Below are positions 35,215 through 43,253 of a stretch of DNA of 64,000 bases, in pieces. The notes beneath the pieces were generated by a model. That model did not search any database, was not told where the DNA came from, and saw only the letters and a list, made by a program, of their open reading frames with translations. The stretch lies in assembly GCA_035606665.1 (NCBI GenBank), contig DATNEY010000027.1, positions 124,001-188,000 of the forward strand, read 5' to 3'. Position numbers and translations under genes: made by a program. Numbering within the stretch: position 1 is the stretch's first letter; the number at the start of each line of letters is the position of its first letter. The DNA comes from DASUGC01 sp035606665 (GTDB lineage Bacteria; Acidobacteriota; Vicinamibacteria; Vicinamibacterales; SCN-69-37).

Positions 35215-36096
35215 TTACCGGCGCTTCGAGAACAGCGCATCGATCACCGCCCCAATCCCGGCTCCGATCAGCGCAGACGCGGGAATCGTGCGCGGCTCGT
35301 CGTAGGTAGCGAGATACAGGCCGAAACCGCCGCCCGCCGCCGCGCCGATGATCAATCCGTTCAGGATCGTGTCACGCGCGGTCTTTAACTGCGATCCCCG
35401 CCGTTCGCGATCGGGGATGATCGCCGCGCGCAGACCGACGGTCACCGCCGCTTCTTCGCCGGCGTTACTGCCGCCGATGCGTCCGTGCACGAACGCATCG
35501 AGCCGAGGTGCGACACGGGCGCTGACCTCTCCAACCACAATGAGTGTGGAACCCCTGTTGGTGGACACGAACACTTCGTTCGGAGTTGCGCAATACGGAA
35601 GATAGCGACCTGCGCAGCCGCTGTGCGTGCGAGTCGACTCCCGGAAGGCGTCAAACTTTCCGATGCCGCCTCCGGCGAGGTAGGTGAAGCGGCCCTCCTG
35701 GGCTTTCGCGAGCACTGTCACGCTGCGCATGCCAAGCCGAAACCGATCGTCGTACGCGTGGCGGCCGTAGACACCGGTTTGTCCATTGAGCATCGACGGC
35801 GTGTAGTCCTCCACCACATCGAAAGTCCGAGCCGTGATTGGCTGCATCCAATCCACGTCAACCACGAGCCAGCGCGTGAGCTCCACTCGCATCGACGCCG
35901 TCAGCGGCATCGTCCACGGCGTGCCTTCGGTACCGACCGATGCCGCCCCGGCACCGACCGCGATGCCGGGAATTCGATCGGACGATGGCCGCGGTCCCGT
36001 GTTCTGCGGCGTTTCGGCCGCCGCGAGAACTGGCGCTGCCAGAGCGGCACTGGCAAGAATGGCGCGGGCGATCGATGCAGGCAGGTAGCGTCTCAT
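35215..36096 (-). CDS. Exported protein, probable outer-membrane beta-barrel
   Basis: A 293-residue protein with a signal peptide (ARAILASAALAAPVLAAAE). The middle has alternating strands (SMRVELTRWLVVDVDW, FRLGMRSVTVLA, FTYLAGGGIGKF), which suggests a small beta-barrel. The end (NGLIIGAAAGGGFGLYLA, ALIGAGIGAVIDALFSKRR) is two glycine-zipper helices, unusual for a barrel, and perhaps membrane-spanning. No family name is assigned. Upstream of it is the divergent secreted protein gene. Confidence 0.6.
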   Translation of the reverse strand: MRRYLPASIARAILASAALAAPVLAAAETPQNTGPRPSSDRIPGIAVGAGAASVGTEGTPWTMPLTASMRVELTRWLVVDVDWMQPITARTFDVVEDYTPSMLNGQTGVYGRHAYDDRFRLGMRSVTVLAKAQEGRFTYLAGGGIGKFDAFRESTRTHSGCAGRYLPYCATPNEVFVSTNRGSTLIVVGEVSARVAPRLDAFVHGRIGGSNAGEEAAVTVGLRAAIIPDRERRGSQLKTARDTILNGLIIGAAAGGGFGLYLATYDEPRTIPASALIGAGIGAVIDALFSKRR

Positions 36097-36186
36097 TCGT
36101 GGCTCCTGCCGGGGTAATGCGTCTGAAAGGGTGTCAGGGGCTCAGTCAGGCTGTATCATTTGCACCGCCAGCGCGTCGGAGGTCCT

Positions 36187-36828
36187 ATGCCGCATAGACC
36201 CAAGTCGACGTGTCTCGTCCTTCTGGTCGCGATCGCTCTTGCCGCCCCGCTCCGGGCACAGAACCGGGCCAACTTTGCTGGAAAGTGGGTTCTGGTTCTT
36301 GAGAAGAGCACGCCAGCGATTCCCGAGCGCCACCAGCGGGAAATCACGATTACGCAGGAAGCGCAGTCGATCACGATGACGCAGATCGCGTACACCGTCA
36401 GCGGAGTCTTCAGCCCGGGTTCGCGTGGCGGTGTCACGAACACCCCGCCTCGCGAAGAGTTTCAGTACTCAATTACCTATGAGTTCGACGGCGCCGATCA
36501 CCCGACCCCAAAGGTGGAGGCGCCGAATCCACGACCCACGCCCTCCATGCCACCCACCGCAATAATTCAGGTGAGTCAGCGCCTCGATTCGATCTATCGC
36601 GCAACCTGGACGCGCGACCAGCTCGTCATCATGACGCGCGAATCCACGACGACGGCCACGCCCTCTTCCGAGACTCACGCGCCTCGCGCGGTTTCGCGGA
36701 AGGCGTTGTCACTCGATCCCGATGGCCTGCTGGTCATCGACAGCATCAGGGTCGCGGACCCGACGCCCAATGGTCCAACGCAACCCGCACCCATGCCGGT
36801 GCATAGCGTGTATCGAAAGGCGTCGTGA
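36187..36828 (+). CDS. Secreted uncharacterised protein
   Basis: A 213-residue exported protein. ATG 36187 starts a signal peptide (CLVLLVAIALAAPLRAQ). The mature part has NFAGKWVLVLEKS, a pattern like a beta-barrel lipocalin-type start (GxW), and strands with many Thr. It ends with YRKAS. The family is unknown to me. It is the last chromosomal gene before the repeats at the left end of the island. Confidence 0.6.
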   Translation: MPHRPKSTCLVLLVAIALAAPLRAQNRANFAGKWVLVLEKSTPAIPERHQREITITQEAQSITMTQIAYTVSGVFSPGSRGGVTNTPPREEFQYSITYEFDGADHPTPKVEAPNPRPTPSMPPTAIIQVSQRLDSIYRATWTRDQLVIMTRESTTTATPSSETHAPRAVSRKALSLDPDGLLVIDSIRVADPTPNGPTQPAPMPVHSVYRKAS

Positions 36829-36960
36829 TGACAGCAGCGCGAGCGACCGGTCAGGTCGCGAGCCTCGCGACCGAAGCGAGACTTGGCTAAGAGCCTTTCA
36901 TTGGAGCCGAGTCGAGCGAGAGAGCGAGTAGGGGGTCTGGGGGCAAAGCCCCCAGATCAG
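36829..36960. repeat. GC-rich repeat tract with perfect hairpin
   Basis: A GAGCGAG-rich tract is followed by 36936-36956, a 9-bp perfect stem (TCTGGGGGC/GCCCCCAGA) with an AAA loop. It is of the same family as the repeats near 10800, 30250 and 52650. It lies after the secreted-protein gene and just before the left island end. Confidence 0.55.
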
Positions 36961-37140
36961 GAAACGTCCCCGGCGGGATTGGCAGACTTGCCAGAGGGGC
37001 GCCGCAACAGCGTAGAAGTATTGGCGTCCCCGAAGGGACTGAAAGACTTCTCGACGGCGAAGCGGTCCGGCGTAGAAGTGATGGCGTCCCCACGCGGAGT
37101 CGAAGACTTGTACACGTTGGTCGGGTCGGCGGTCATGGCT
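36961..37140. repeat. Three 60-bp tandem units resembling the tRNA-Glu 3' end
   Basis: Units 36961-37020, 37021-37080 and 37081-37140 each carry CGTCCCC at position 5 or so, then (G)GGA and AGACTT at fixed spacing. CGTAGAAGT ends the first two. CGTCCCCGGCGGGA in the first unit and TTGGCGTCCCC in the second match the tRNA-Glu 3' half on the opposite strand (43213-43230). The period of 60 keeps one frame open, read as repeats of the type ASPxGLxDL. They look like decayed attachment sites. Confidence 0.65.
37009..37031. repeat. Left attachment-site repeat (attL/attR candidate)
   Basis: These 23 bases match 43200-43222 at 22 positions. The right copy covers the tRNA-Glu CCA end and the first bases of its acceptor stem. 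Together they mark the ends of the ~6.2-kb island. Confidence 0.7.
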
Positions 37141-37260
37141 GCCTAGCGCACACGCCCATCCAGGTCGCTATTAGGCCCTCTTGCCTCGCGTTCTGTGCGG
37201 CTCTCGGTGTTGGCGCATATCTCCGACGCTTACACAGCGGGCTGATAGACAATATCCGGC

Positions 37261-38319
37261 ATGGCCTTCAGCGATGAGGATCTCGGCAGGTTGTGGGGCG
37301 TTCTCCGAGCCCAATTGGCAACTCTGTCGATCCAGAACATTCGCACCACTGCGGGTTCCGCCGGCTTTGATGTATCCAAGATCCCTGCGACATCTGAGGC
37401 GAGGACCGGCCTCGGAAGTCGGGCAGAGGTCCTGCCTGCGCTAGACGGCCTCGTGAATCGCCTCTCCGTCGAGACCAAAGCACAGATCCTTAAAATGCTG
37501 GCCCGCCGACTCTTGGAGAACCCCGCGACGGCGGACGGGACCCTCGCGAGGCTGACCGAGCAAGGACTGTTACCCGACATTGCCGCCAAGCCAGCCGACA
37601 ACGACCACCTAACTGACCTCGGATCCCGAAAGGCATACGAGTCGTCCTTGGGCGAATGCGTCGAAGCCGCTAAGGCGACCGGTGAACCGATGGCGCTCCT
37701 CTGGTTCGACATTGACAAGTTCAAGAGCGTTAACGATGACAATGGCGGTCACGCGATAGGCGACGAGGCCTTGCGTTCGGTTGCAGCGATAGCAAGTTCC
37801 GCCGCAAGAGGCAAAGGGACTGCCTATCGGGTTGGCGGCGACGAGTTCGCGATTCTGCTTCCAAATCACTCGGCCCAAGAAGGCCTCGCGGTTGCGGAAC
37901 GAATCAGGAAGACGGTAAACGAAGTGCCGCATACGTCCCGTCACTTGACGCTGAGCGTCAGCATCGGCGTTGCCGCATTTCCATCCCACGGACAAGATGG
38001 CCCGAGTCTTCAACATGCGGCCGACCAGGCGGCGTACGATGCCAAGAATCGAGGTCGGAATCTCGTTCGAGTCTCCGGGGAACCTGAGCCATCCAAGCCG
38101 TCTCAAGATCGGCAGCCGGAACGACGGGAACCGCCATCCGCTGCGCTGAGTGATGAACAGGGCCGACAGATCAAGCTCACCTACTTTCGAACGCGCACGG
38201 CTCGCTGTCCGCACGATGACGCAGTCATGAGCGTGACTGAGACGAACGGCCTTGGTGCAACCAACAACTCAATATTCGTGGTGTGCCCATACTGCGGACT
38301 CTCGGAAATGATCGAATAG
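37261..38319 (+). CDS. GGDEF diguanylate cyclase-like protein with C-terminal zinc ribbon
   Basis: A 352-residue cytoplasmic protein. Residues ~1-100 are helical and unassigned. The GGDEF domain spans ~120-280, with the metal Asp in WFDIDKFKSVND and the signature GGDEF at 192-196 in YRVGGDEFAILLP, so activity making c-di-GMP or a related dinucleotide is expected. No inhibitory RxxD lies upstream of the signature. The C-terminus has a Pro/Arg linker, then ARCPHDDAV and VVCPYCGLSEM, two cysteine knuckles of a possible zinc ribbon. It is 167 bases before the HEPN genes on the same strand. Confidence 0.82.
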   Translation: MAFSDEDLGRLWGVLRAQLATLSIQNIRTTAGSAGFDVSKIPATSEARTGLGSRAEVLPALDGLVNRLSVETKAQILKMLARRLLENPATADGTLARLTEQGLLPDIAAKPADNDHLTDLGSRKAYESSLGECVEAAKATGEPMALLWFDIDKFKSVNDDNGGHAIGDEALRSVAAIASSAARGKGTAYRVGGDEFAILLPNHSAQEGLAVAERIRKTVNEVPHTSRHLTLSVSIGVAAFPSHGQDGPSLQHAADQAAYDAKNRGRNLVRVSGEPEPSKPSQDRQPERREPPSAALSDEQGRQIKLTYFRTRTARCPHDDAVMSVTETNGLGATNNSIFVVCPYCGLSEMIE

Positions 38320-38486
38320 CGGCGGAGGCCCAGCCTGCAGCAGCCGGGTGGCGGGCCGGAAGGCCGGGACGTATTAGCACCTACCCCCGAGCCTGAAGTG
38401 CCCTCCTGCAGAGCGTGGCAGGCTGGAGCCAAGCAGTTGAGCGCCTGCCCTTGCGAACCTCGCCGATTCTGCCAAGATGACGGCTA
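38320..38486. other. Gap between GGDEF gene and HEPN operon
   Basis: This 167-base gap has several GC-rich short palindromes (GGCCGGAAGGCCG at about 38354) but no clear promoter pattern. It could hold the promoter of the four HEPN genes. Confidence 0.4.
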
Positions 38487-39215
38487 ATGTCGGGTCCAGC
38501 ACTCTCCACGTACATCGACGAGGACCGCGACCGCATTCTTGCGTGGGCTCGATACGTTTTCTATGCAGAGATCGAGTGCGAGCAGTACAACGCGCACGAG
38601 ATGGCGGAGGACGAATCGCCAATCGGTCGCACTCTCGTCCTCATGATGCAGTTCTATGCGGCCCTTTGGGTGGTTGCTGAGGGCTGGCAAGACTGCCCAT
38701 TGACGGATGAAACGATCGACGAGCTGCTAACCGATCCTGCCTTTGAACAGAACGTTACACTGCTGCGGCGATTCCGAAACGGCGTCTATCACTACCAGCC
38801 CCAACAGATAAACGAAAAGGTACTCGCGTTTCTGCGCGACGGCTCAGAGCATGCCATCGCGTGGGCGTTCTTGCTGCATGACGAATTCAAGCGGGTCGTG
38901 TGGGAACTCGCGCACCCGCGCGGTGTCAGCCCTTCACAGCAAATCGAGATCGCAGATTCACTTCGCGGCATCATCGGATGGCTGCCAAGTGATCTTCCCG
39001 AGGCGCAACCGCTTCGTGCTGCCGAGCAGTATCGCGAAGTCGCGGCTATGGTTCTGAAGGACGGAAGCCGGAATACCCCGCACGCTCGCGAACTGTTGGA
39101 TGCCGTGAATCATGTTCGAGCGACCGCCCATGACGCTGCAGCCGGCTGGACCGCGCACAAGCGAGCGATGATTGAAGCGCTGAAGAAGCAGAAACGAATG
39201 GGCTTGGATACATGA
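38487..39215 (+). CDS. HEPN-like protein, first of four
   Basis: A 242-residue mainly helical protein. The motif R97NGVYH102 (in RRFRNGVYHYQ) fits the HEPN R-x4-6-H pattern, which in active members is an RNA-cutting site. Helices before it (RTLVLMMQFYAALWVV) and after it (AIAWAFLLHDEFKRVVWEL) fit a HEPN bundle. The C-terminal ~100 residues (EQYREVAAMVLKDG, WTAHKRAMIEALKK) are specific. I do not recognise a named family. It overlaps the next gene by 4 bases (ATGA). Lower GC than the chromosome suggests transfer. Confidence 0.65.
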   Translation: MSGPALSTYIDEDRDRILAWARYVFYAEIECEQYNAHEMAEDESPIGRTLVLMMQFYAALWVVAEGWQDCPLTDETIDELLTDPAFEQNVTLLRRFRNGVYHYQPQQINEKVLAFLRDGSEHAIAWAFLLHDEFKRVVWELAHPRGVSPSQQIEIADSLRGIIGWLPSDLPEAQPLRAAEQYREVAAMVLKDGSRNTPHARELLDAVNHVRATAHDAAAGWTAHKRAMIEALKKQKRMGLDT

Positions 39216-40144
39216 CAATGGGCGACGTCTTCTCGAAGATTCGATCTCTTGCGGTCAGCCACGTCGAGGCTGAGTCCGAACTTCGCACCTCATTGCTGGC
39301 ATTTGCGACCCGTCTGGTGGAGTCCACGTCCGGCGCGGACGTTTCGGTTTCCAGCGACAACACCACATTCGAAGAGGACGGCAGCGGCGACGCGGTTTAT
39401 GGCCACCTGTTCTATTCACGCGGCACCGTTGCTGTAGCGTATCGGCACAGCGAAGAAGACACGATGCAATACCTGCATCAAGAGGATCTTGACGAACCTA
39501 CGTTTCACATCAAGAAGCTTGAGGACTGCTCCGAGAAGTGGCTGAGGGCGATCTCGCAACCGCGTGTCATTGATTCGCTCCTTCAGAAAATGGTTGCGGA
39601 GCTTGAGGCGCAACACACGTCAGTCAGCGCCAGCATTCGAAACATCGGACAAACGCTGAACGTGCCCGTGAGAAATGCTGAGGACGCTCTCGAAGCCGCA
39701 GCACGCGAGTTGGGCTATGACGATGTCATCAGCGAGTGGCAGAGTGCCCAAGCTGCCGTGTACCGCGATCCGCGCGATGCAATTACGCGGGCTTCCAGCC
39801 TTGTCGAGACGGTCTGCAAGCATGTGCTGACCGCGAGGGGCGTCCAGTTTCCGTCAGACCTGACCATTCAGGGGTTGCTGAAGAGCGTGCTGAAGGTTCT
39901 CGGCTGGAGTCCTGAGTCGCAGGCCAACGAGGATCTTCGGAAAACAGCTGGCGGGATCATGACCGTCATTTTCAGTCTTGGCGCGTGGCGGACTCATGAA
40001 GGAACTGCGCACGGTCGCGCGCCTGGAGACCGCATGCCGACGCACGTCGAAGCGCGTCTCGCCGTCAACTTGGCAGGCGTGGCCTCGACGTTCCTGATGG
40101 AAGCGGCAAATCGGTCAAGAGACGGATCGCCATTAGGTTCTTGA
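39212..40144 (+). CDS. Abortive-infection family protein, Abi_C-type HEPN
   Basis: A 310-residue protein. The C-terminal ~150 residues fit Abi_C: DPRDAITRASSLVETVCKHVL, then FPSDLTIQGLLKSVLKVLG, then the HEPN motif R260THEGTAH267 in AWRTHEGTAHG. Abi_C proteins (AbiJ-like) arrest growth on phage infection, probably by RNA cleavage. The N-terminal ~150 residues may be the sensor: TTFEEDGSGDAVYGHLFYS and EEDTMQYLHQEDLDEP are acidic and of unknown family. It overlaps the first HEPN gene by 4 bases and is 1 base from the next. Confidence 0.82.
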   Translation: MTMGDVFSKIRSLAVSHVEAESELRTSLLAFATRLVESTSGADVSVSSDNTTFEEDGSGDAVYGHLFYSRGTVAVAYRHSEEDTMQYLHQEDLDEPTFHIKKLEDCSEKWLRAISQPRVIDSLLQKMVAELEAQHTSVSASIRNIGQTLNVPVRNAEDALEAAARELGYDDVISEWQSAQAAVYRDPRDAITRASSLVETVCKHVLTARGVQFPSDLTIQGLLKSVLKVLGWSPESQANEDLRKTAGGIMTVIFSLGAWRTHEGTAHGRAPGDRMPTHVEARLAVNLAGVASTFLMEAANRSRDGSPLGS

Positions 40145-40145
40145 C

Positions 40146-40616
40146 ATGGATCGAGACGAAATGGTTCGTGAGACGTACGCGCACTTTGGGCTGGCTATCT
40201 TCCGGGCCCAAGGCCTTGAACACGCCATCGTGAACGCAATGGTAGTTGCCCGAATGCCGGATCGTGCGCGAATTACCCGGAACGACATCGACGCCTTCAT
40301 GGATCGGCACTTCAAGCAAACACTTGGTCAGCTCATGCGAGCTCTGAACAAGTTCGTCACAGTGCCTTCGGATGTGACAGACGTTCTCGACCGAGCGCTG
40401 ACAAGACGCAATTGGCTGGCGCACGACTACTTCCGCGAGCGCGCCGCTGAGTTCATGACCAACAGTGGCTGCCTTCAGATGATCAGCGAACTACAGGCGG
40501 CGCAACAACTCTTTGCTGACGCCTCCGGGGCGCTTGATGACCTCGTTCGGCCCATCCGTGAGCAGTTCGGAATCACGGACGCAGCGATTGCATCCGAAGT
40601 CGAGGCCAGCACGTGA
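40146..40616 (+). CDS. HEPN-like protein, third of four
   Basis: A 156-residue helical protein with R88NWLAH93 in RRNWLAHDYFRERAAEFM, an HEPN-type R-x4-H. The same motif is at the same residue number (88-93) in the next gene, and the two share LGQLxRxL and RNxL-H blocks, so they are paralogues. No partner nucleotidyltransferase (MNT) gene is seen. Start ATG is one base after the Abi_C stop; its stop overlaps the next start by 4 bases (GTGA). Confidence 0.65.
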   Translation: MDRDEMVRETYAHFGLAIFRAQGLEHAIVNAMVVARMPDRARITRNDIDAFMDRHFKQTLGQLMRALNKFVTVPSDVTDVLDRALTRRNWLAHDYFRERAAEFMTNSGCLQMISELQAAQQLFADASGALDDLVRPIREQFGITDAAIASEVEAST

Positions 40617-41077
40617 CGTCACTCGACGATGTCTACCGCAAGTTCGGTGAGGTGGCAGAAGCGGCGCAGCTTCTGGAAACTGAGCTGGGAAACCACCTAC
40701 TCGAGCGTCGCGGGCGTGAACACGGTTGGTATGAACAACCAAATCCCGTAGCCGCTCGGGCGGCGCTGGACCAAATTGACCGCAGCACTCTAGGTCAGCT
40801 TCTCCGACAACTGCCAGGGCTCAAGGAGAACAGCGACGATGCGACTGACCTGCTCGTGCGCGCATTGGACGAACGGAACCGGCTGTTTCATTCCTTCTAT
40901 CGCCAGCACAACTTCAGAAGGAATTCGACGGACGGCTGTCAGGTGATGCTCGATGATCTAGAGTCGATCCACGAGATCATCATCACCGCGTATAAGTTCG
41001 TGCTGCGGACTGTAGGCATTGATTTGGACGCGATTGTCTTGGACAAGCTGCCATCCAAGCACCTCGACCTCGACTGA
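40613..41077 (+). CDS. HEPN-like protein, fourth of four
   Basis: A 154-residue helical protein with R88NRLFH93 in DERNRLFHSFYRQHNF, an HEPN-type R-x4-H. STLGQLLRQLPGLKEN matches the same region in the third protein, so they are paralogues that arose by duplication or pair as heteromers. The N-terminus is LDDVYRKFGEVAEAAQLLETELG, possibly coiled. GTG start overlaps the previous stop (GTGA). A 168-base gap follows. Confidence 0.65.
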   Translation: MTSLDDVYRKFGEVAEAAQLLETELGNHLLERRGREHGWYEQPNPVAARAALDQIDRSTLGQLLRQLPGLKENSDDATDLLVRALDERNRLFHSFYRQHNFRRNSTDGCQVMLDDLESIHEIIITAYKFVLRTVGIDLDAIVLDKLPSKHLDLD

Positions 41078-41245
41078 CAGATCGCCTGTCAGGTTTCTTG
41101 TTGGCGGGCGGCGTACGGCTTTGGTATCATGCCCACTGGATCGAAATAGGCGCGCACCGCTCTCCCAAGGGCTAACGCGTGATCCCCGTCGATTACGGTG
41201 AATCGACGCGAGTTGACCATTTTCACCAAGATGGAGGGTAGTGGT
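41078..41245. promoter_or_regulatory. Possible promoter and 7-bp inverted repeat before the two-gene unit
   Basis: TTGGCG (about 41101) and TATCAT (about 41125) are spaced 18 bases, a fair sigma-70-like pattern. Further on, GTCGATT (41188-41194) and AATCGAC (41201-41207) form a perfect inverted repeat with a 6-base centre, which may be an operator or hairpin. Both are pattern matches only. Confidence 0.3.
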
Positions 41246-41755
41246 GTGGCTGAAATCTCCTCGCCGTCGGAACGTCTTGCCGACGCCTACAAACGCCTCG
41301 TCGTCGCGGCTGCAAGTCATCGATCGGCATCCCACGAATTCACGAAGCCGTTTGCGGAAATCGAGCGTGCAATAAAGGACCTAAACCTACCTGTCGCCAC
41401 GTGGCAAAAGATTGCGGGCGGCGAGGACAACTACGGCGGCTATTGGAGCCGTGATGTTGGCTACGCCAGAACCAAGGGCATTTGGGGACTCGCGCTTCGG
41501 TCTGTGCGTGGTCACGAGTCTTGGGAGGAAGACGACAGTGAACAATGGCCTTTCGACGAAGCTCCGAGTTCGCTGCGCTTGGAAGCGTTAGAAAAGCTGC
41601 CCGACCTGCTCGAACAGATCATCAAGAACGCGGAAAAGACAACGCGGAAGCTCGAAGAGAAAACGCCTGAAGCGCAAGATCTGGCACGTGCCATCAAGGA
41701 TGCCTCCGCTGAACTACGTGAAGAGGCGAAGCGGCTTAAGGGGCGTGCGCGATGA
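41246..41755 (+). CDS. Uncharacterised soluble protein coupled to a small membrane protein
   Basis: A 169-residue protein of unknown family. The N-terminal half has WQKIAGGEDNYGGYWSRDVGYA and GIWGLALRSVRGHES, the C-terminal half is a charged helix (LEQIIKNAEKTTRKLEE, AIKDASAELREEAKRL) likely coiled-coil. GTG 41246 is chosen because GAGGG lies 7 bases before it; ATG 41231 is an alternative. Its stop overlaps the start of a 44-codon gene (ATGA), so both are made together. No motif shows a function. Confidence 0.6.
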   Translation: MAEISSPSERLADAYKRLVVAAASHRSASHEFTKPFAEIERAIKDLNLPVATWQKIAGGEDNYGGYWSRDVGYARTKGIWGLALRSVRGHESWEEDDSEQWPFDEAPSSLRLEALEKLPDLLEQIIKNAEKTTRKLEEKTPEAQDLARAIKDASAELREEAKRLKGRAR

Positions 41756-41886
41756 CGACGATCAGCGAACTCGGCGGATTGTTTGTCCTTCTGTCGGCGC
41801 TCATGACTCCGCTGCTCTATGCGATCTACAAGGGACACGACGTCAGCTTTCATCTCCACTTGCGCCGTAGAAACAGGCGGCGATGA
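41752..41886 (+). CDS. 44-residue single-helix membrane protein
   Basis: A tiny frame starting at an ATG that overlaps the upstream stop (ATGA). It has one membrane helix (LGGLFVLLSALMTPLLYAIY) and a very basic tail (LHLRRRNRRRR-like). Coupling and the positive-inside tail make it likely to be real. It could anchor its partner at the membrane. Confidence 0.5.
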   Translation: MTTISELGGLFVLLSALMTPLLYAIYKGHDVSFHLHLRRRNRRR

Positions 41887-41941
41887 CATCATGAACGCGG
41901 TTCCAGTGTCGACTCCGTCGAAATTGTGGTCGGCGTGAGCG

Positions 41942-42523
41942 ATGGCATTACAGTGGTTTGACGGCGCCAGCTGGCAGGACTACATCACGACGGTCATCTG
42001 CTCGGACTTCCGACAGTTTGGTGACGTGGTGAAGACGCGAATCCTGCCAGTCTTCGATGGCATAAAGGACGAGGCCGACGATGTTGCGATCCGCAGCTAT
42101 CAGGACGGTTTGGCCCAAGCGTCGATACACCTTTGGGATGAACGGAGTCTCATCCACTCCGCTGAAATGACTGGCTTCCAGCATCACGAGATGCTGACGT
42201 CGATGAAGTGGGCCACGATTCGTCCGACGCGAGATCTACCGCGGCGTCATCGTCTGGAACAAATCACGCAAGCGCGACGACACGCGCCAAGTGAATCAGC
42301 GGCCGCGCCCCGAGTCGGAGTGGCTGCGCTACGACGCACCCGATCTCCGCATCATCGACGAAGCGCTGTGGCGGCGCGTCCAGCAGAGACTGGAGGAAGG
42401 CGCGACGCTCGCCGCGCGGCTGACGAATGGCCGCTTGCAGGGCCGACCGCCGAAGACGCCAACCAACAACCTGCTGGCGGGCTTGGCGAACTGCGGCCTC
42501 TGCGGCGGCAGCTTGGTCGTTGA
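41942..42523 (+). pseudogene. Uncharacterised protein gene cut by fusion to recombinase sequence
   Basis: The frame starts well (MALQWFDGASWQDYITTVIC, then FGDVVKTRILPVFDGIKDEADDV split by helices), but after about residue 93 it reads out of frame through recombinase-coding DNA and becomes Arg/Ala-rich nonsense. Thus only the first ~93 residues belong to this gene. Its real 3' part was lost at a junction near 42215. Family unknown. Confidence 0.55.
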
Positions 42524-43253
42524 GAAAAGCCCCAGAAAGCACGGCCGGGTGCCGGAATACATCTGCTACCGCCACCGCGCGACCGGCGCATGCGAGAACG
42601 CGCTCCGCATGCCGGTCGCGGAGTTGAACGAGGCGGTCCTTCAGGCGATCGAAGCCCACGCCCTCACGCCCGAGGCGATCGAACAGGTGATCCACCTCTC
42701 AGAGCGGAGCGACACGGCTGAACACCAAGCGCGGCTGGCCCGAGAGCGGAAGGATGTCGAGAAGAAAGTCGGGCGGCTGGTCGCGGCCGTCGCCGAGGCC
42801 GGTGACGTGGCCTCGCTGGTCGAGAAGCTGCGTGAGTTGGAAGCGCGACTCAAGGCCATCGACCATGAGGTCAGAACCCTTCAGCCCGTCCCACACTTGC
42901 CCCCGAATGTGATCGAGAACCGGCTGGCCGAGTGGCGGCGGATTCTTCGAGGTTCGACCACTCAGGGCCGCACGGTGCTTCAGAAGATTCTCAAAGGTCG
43001 GCTGACCTTCATGCCACGCGCGGACGGGCTCGGATACGACTTCTCAGGTCCGACGCGCTTCGACAAGCTCTTTACAGGCGTCTCCTGCCCGCCAGCGCCC
43101 GCGTGGATCGCGAACGATCGGCGGGGGCTGGAGAACACGAGCCCGGACGATACGTTCGATGGCGACTATGGGCGGCTGCTGGAACGCGCTTACGAGAAGA
43201 GCGTAAAAGTATTGGCGTCCCCGGCGGGAATCGAACCCGCGTCTCGGCCTTGA
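42222..43253 (+). pseudogene. Large serine recombinase, C-terminal half only
   Basis: Homology begins near 42222 (REIYRGVIVWNKS), with a stop in the same frame at 42204-42206, and a GTG at 42291 would start the remaining frame of 320 codons. The recombinase tail (PESEWLRYDAPDLRIID), the zinc ribbon (LANCGLCGG ... YICYRHRATGAC) and the long coiled-coil (ARLARERKDVEKKVGRL) are present. The catalytic resolvase domain with the nucleophile Ser is absent, so it cannot cut DNA. The frame ends inside the antisense of tRNA-Glu (VLASPAGIEPASRP). Confidence 0.82.
43200..43222. repeat. Right attachment-site repeat
   Basis: It pairs with 37009-37031 (22 of 23 bases) and overlaps the tRNA-Glu 3' CCA and acceptor bases. 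Confidence 0.7.

Larger units (their letters stand above)
37032..43199. mobile_element. Putative integrated element at tRNA-Glu
   Basis: The span between the 23-bp repeats holds only + strand genes and is visibly lower in GC than its neighbours. It carries a GGDEF gene, four HEPN-motif genes, a two-gene unit and a truncated serine recombinase next to the tRNA. The recombinase being adjacent to the tRNA 3' end is the usual layout of tRNA-integrated islands. The lack of a whole recombinase means it can no longer excise by itself. Confidence 0.7.

Noticed and set aside
36961..37140. CRISPR-like array
   Set aside because: Only three adjoining degenerate units with no spacers between and no cas genes.
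36883..37146. 87-codon frame over the 60-bp repeats
   Set aside because: It needs a TTG start, has no ribosome-binding site, and its repeats are explained by tRNA-like DNA read in antisense (ASPxG peptides).
37261..41077. CBASS or other known cyclic-nucleotide defence system
   Set aside because: There is no CD-NTase; the cyclase is GGDEF and no known CBASS effector or ancillary gene is present.
40146..41077. MNT-HEPN toxin-antitoxin pair
   Set aside because: Neither gene has the GSxxxGxxxxxSDxD nucleotidyltransferase pattern; both have HEPN-type motifs.
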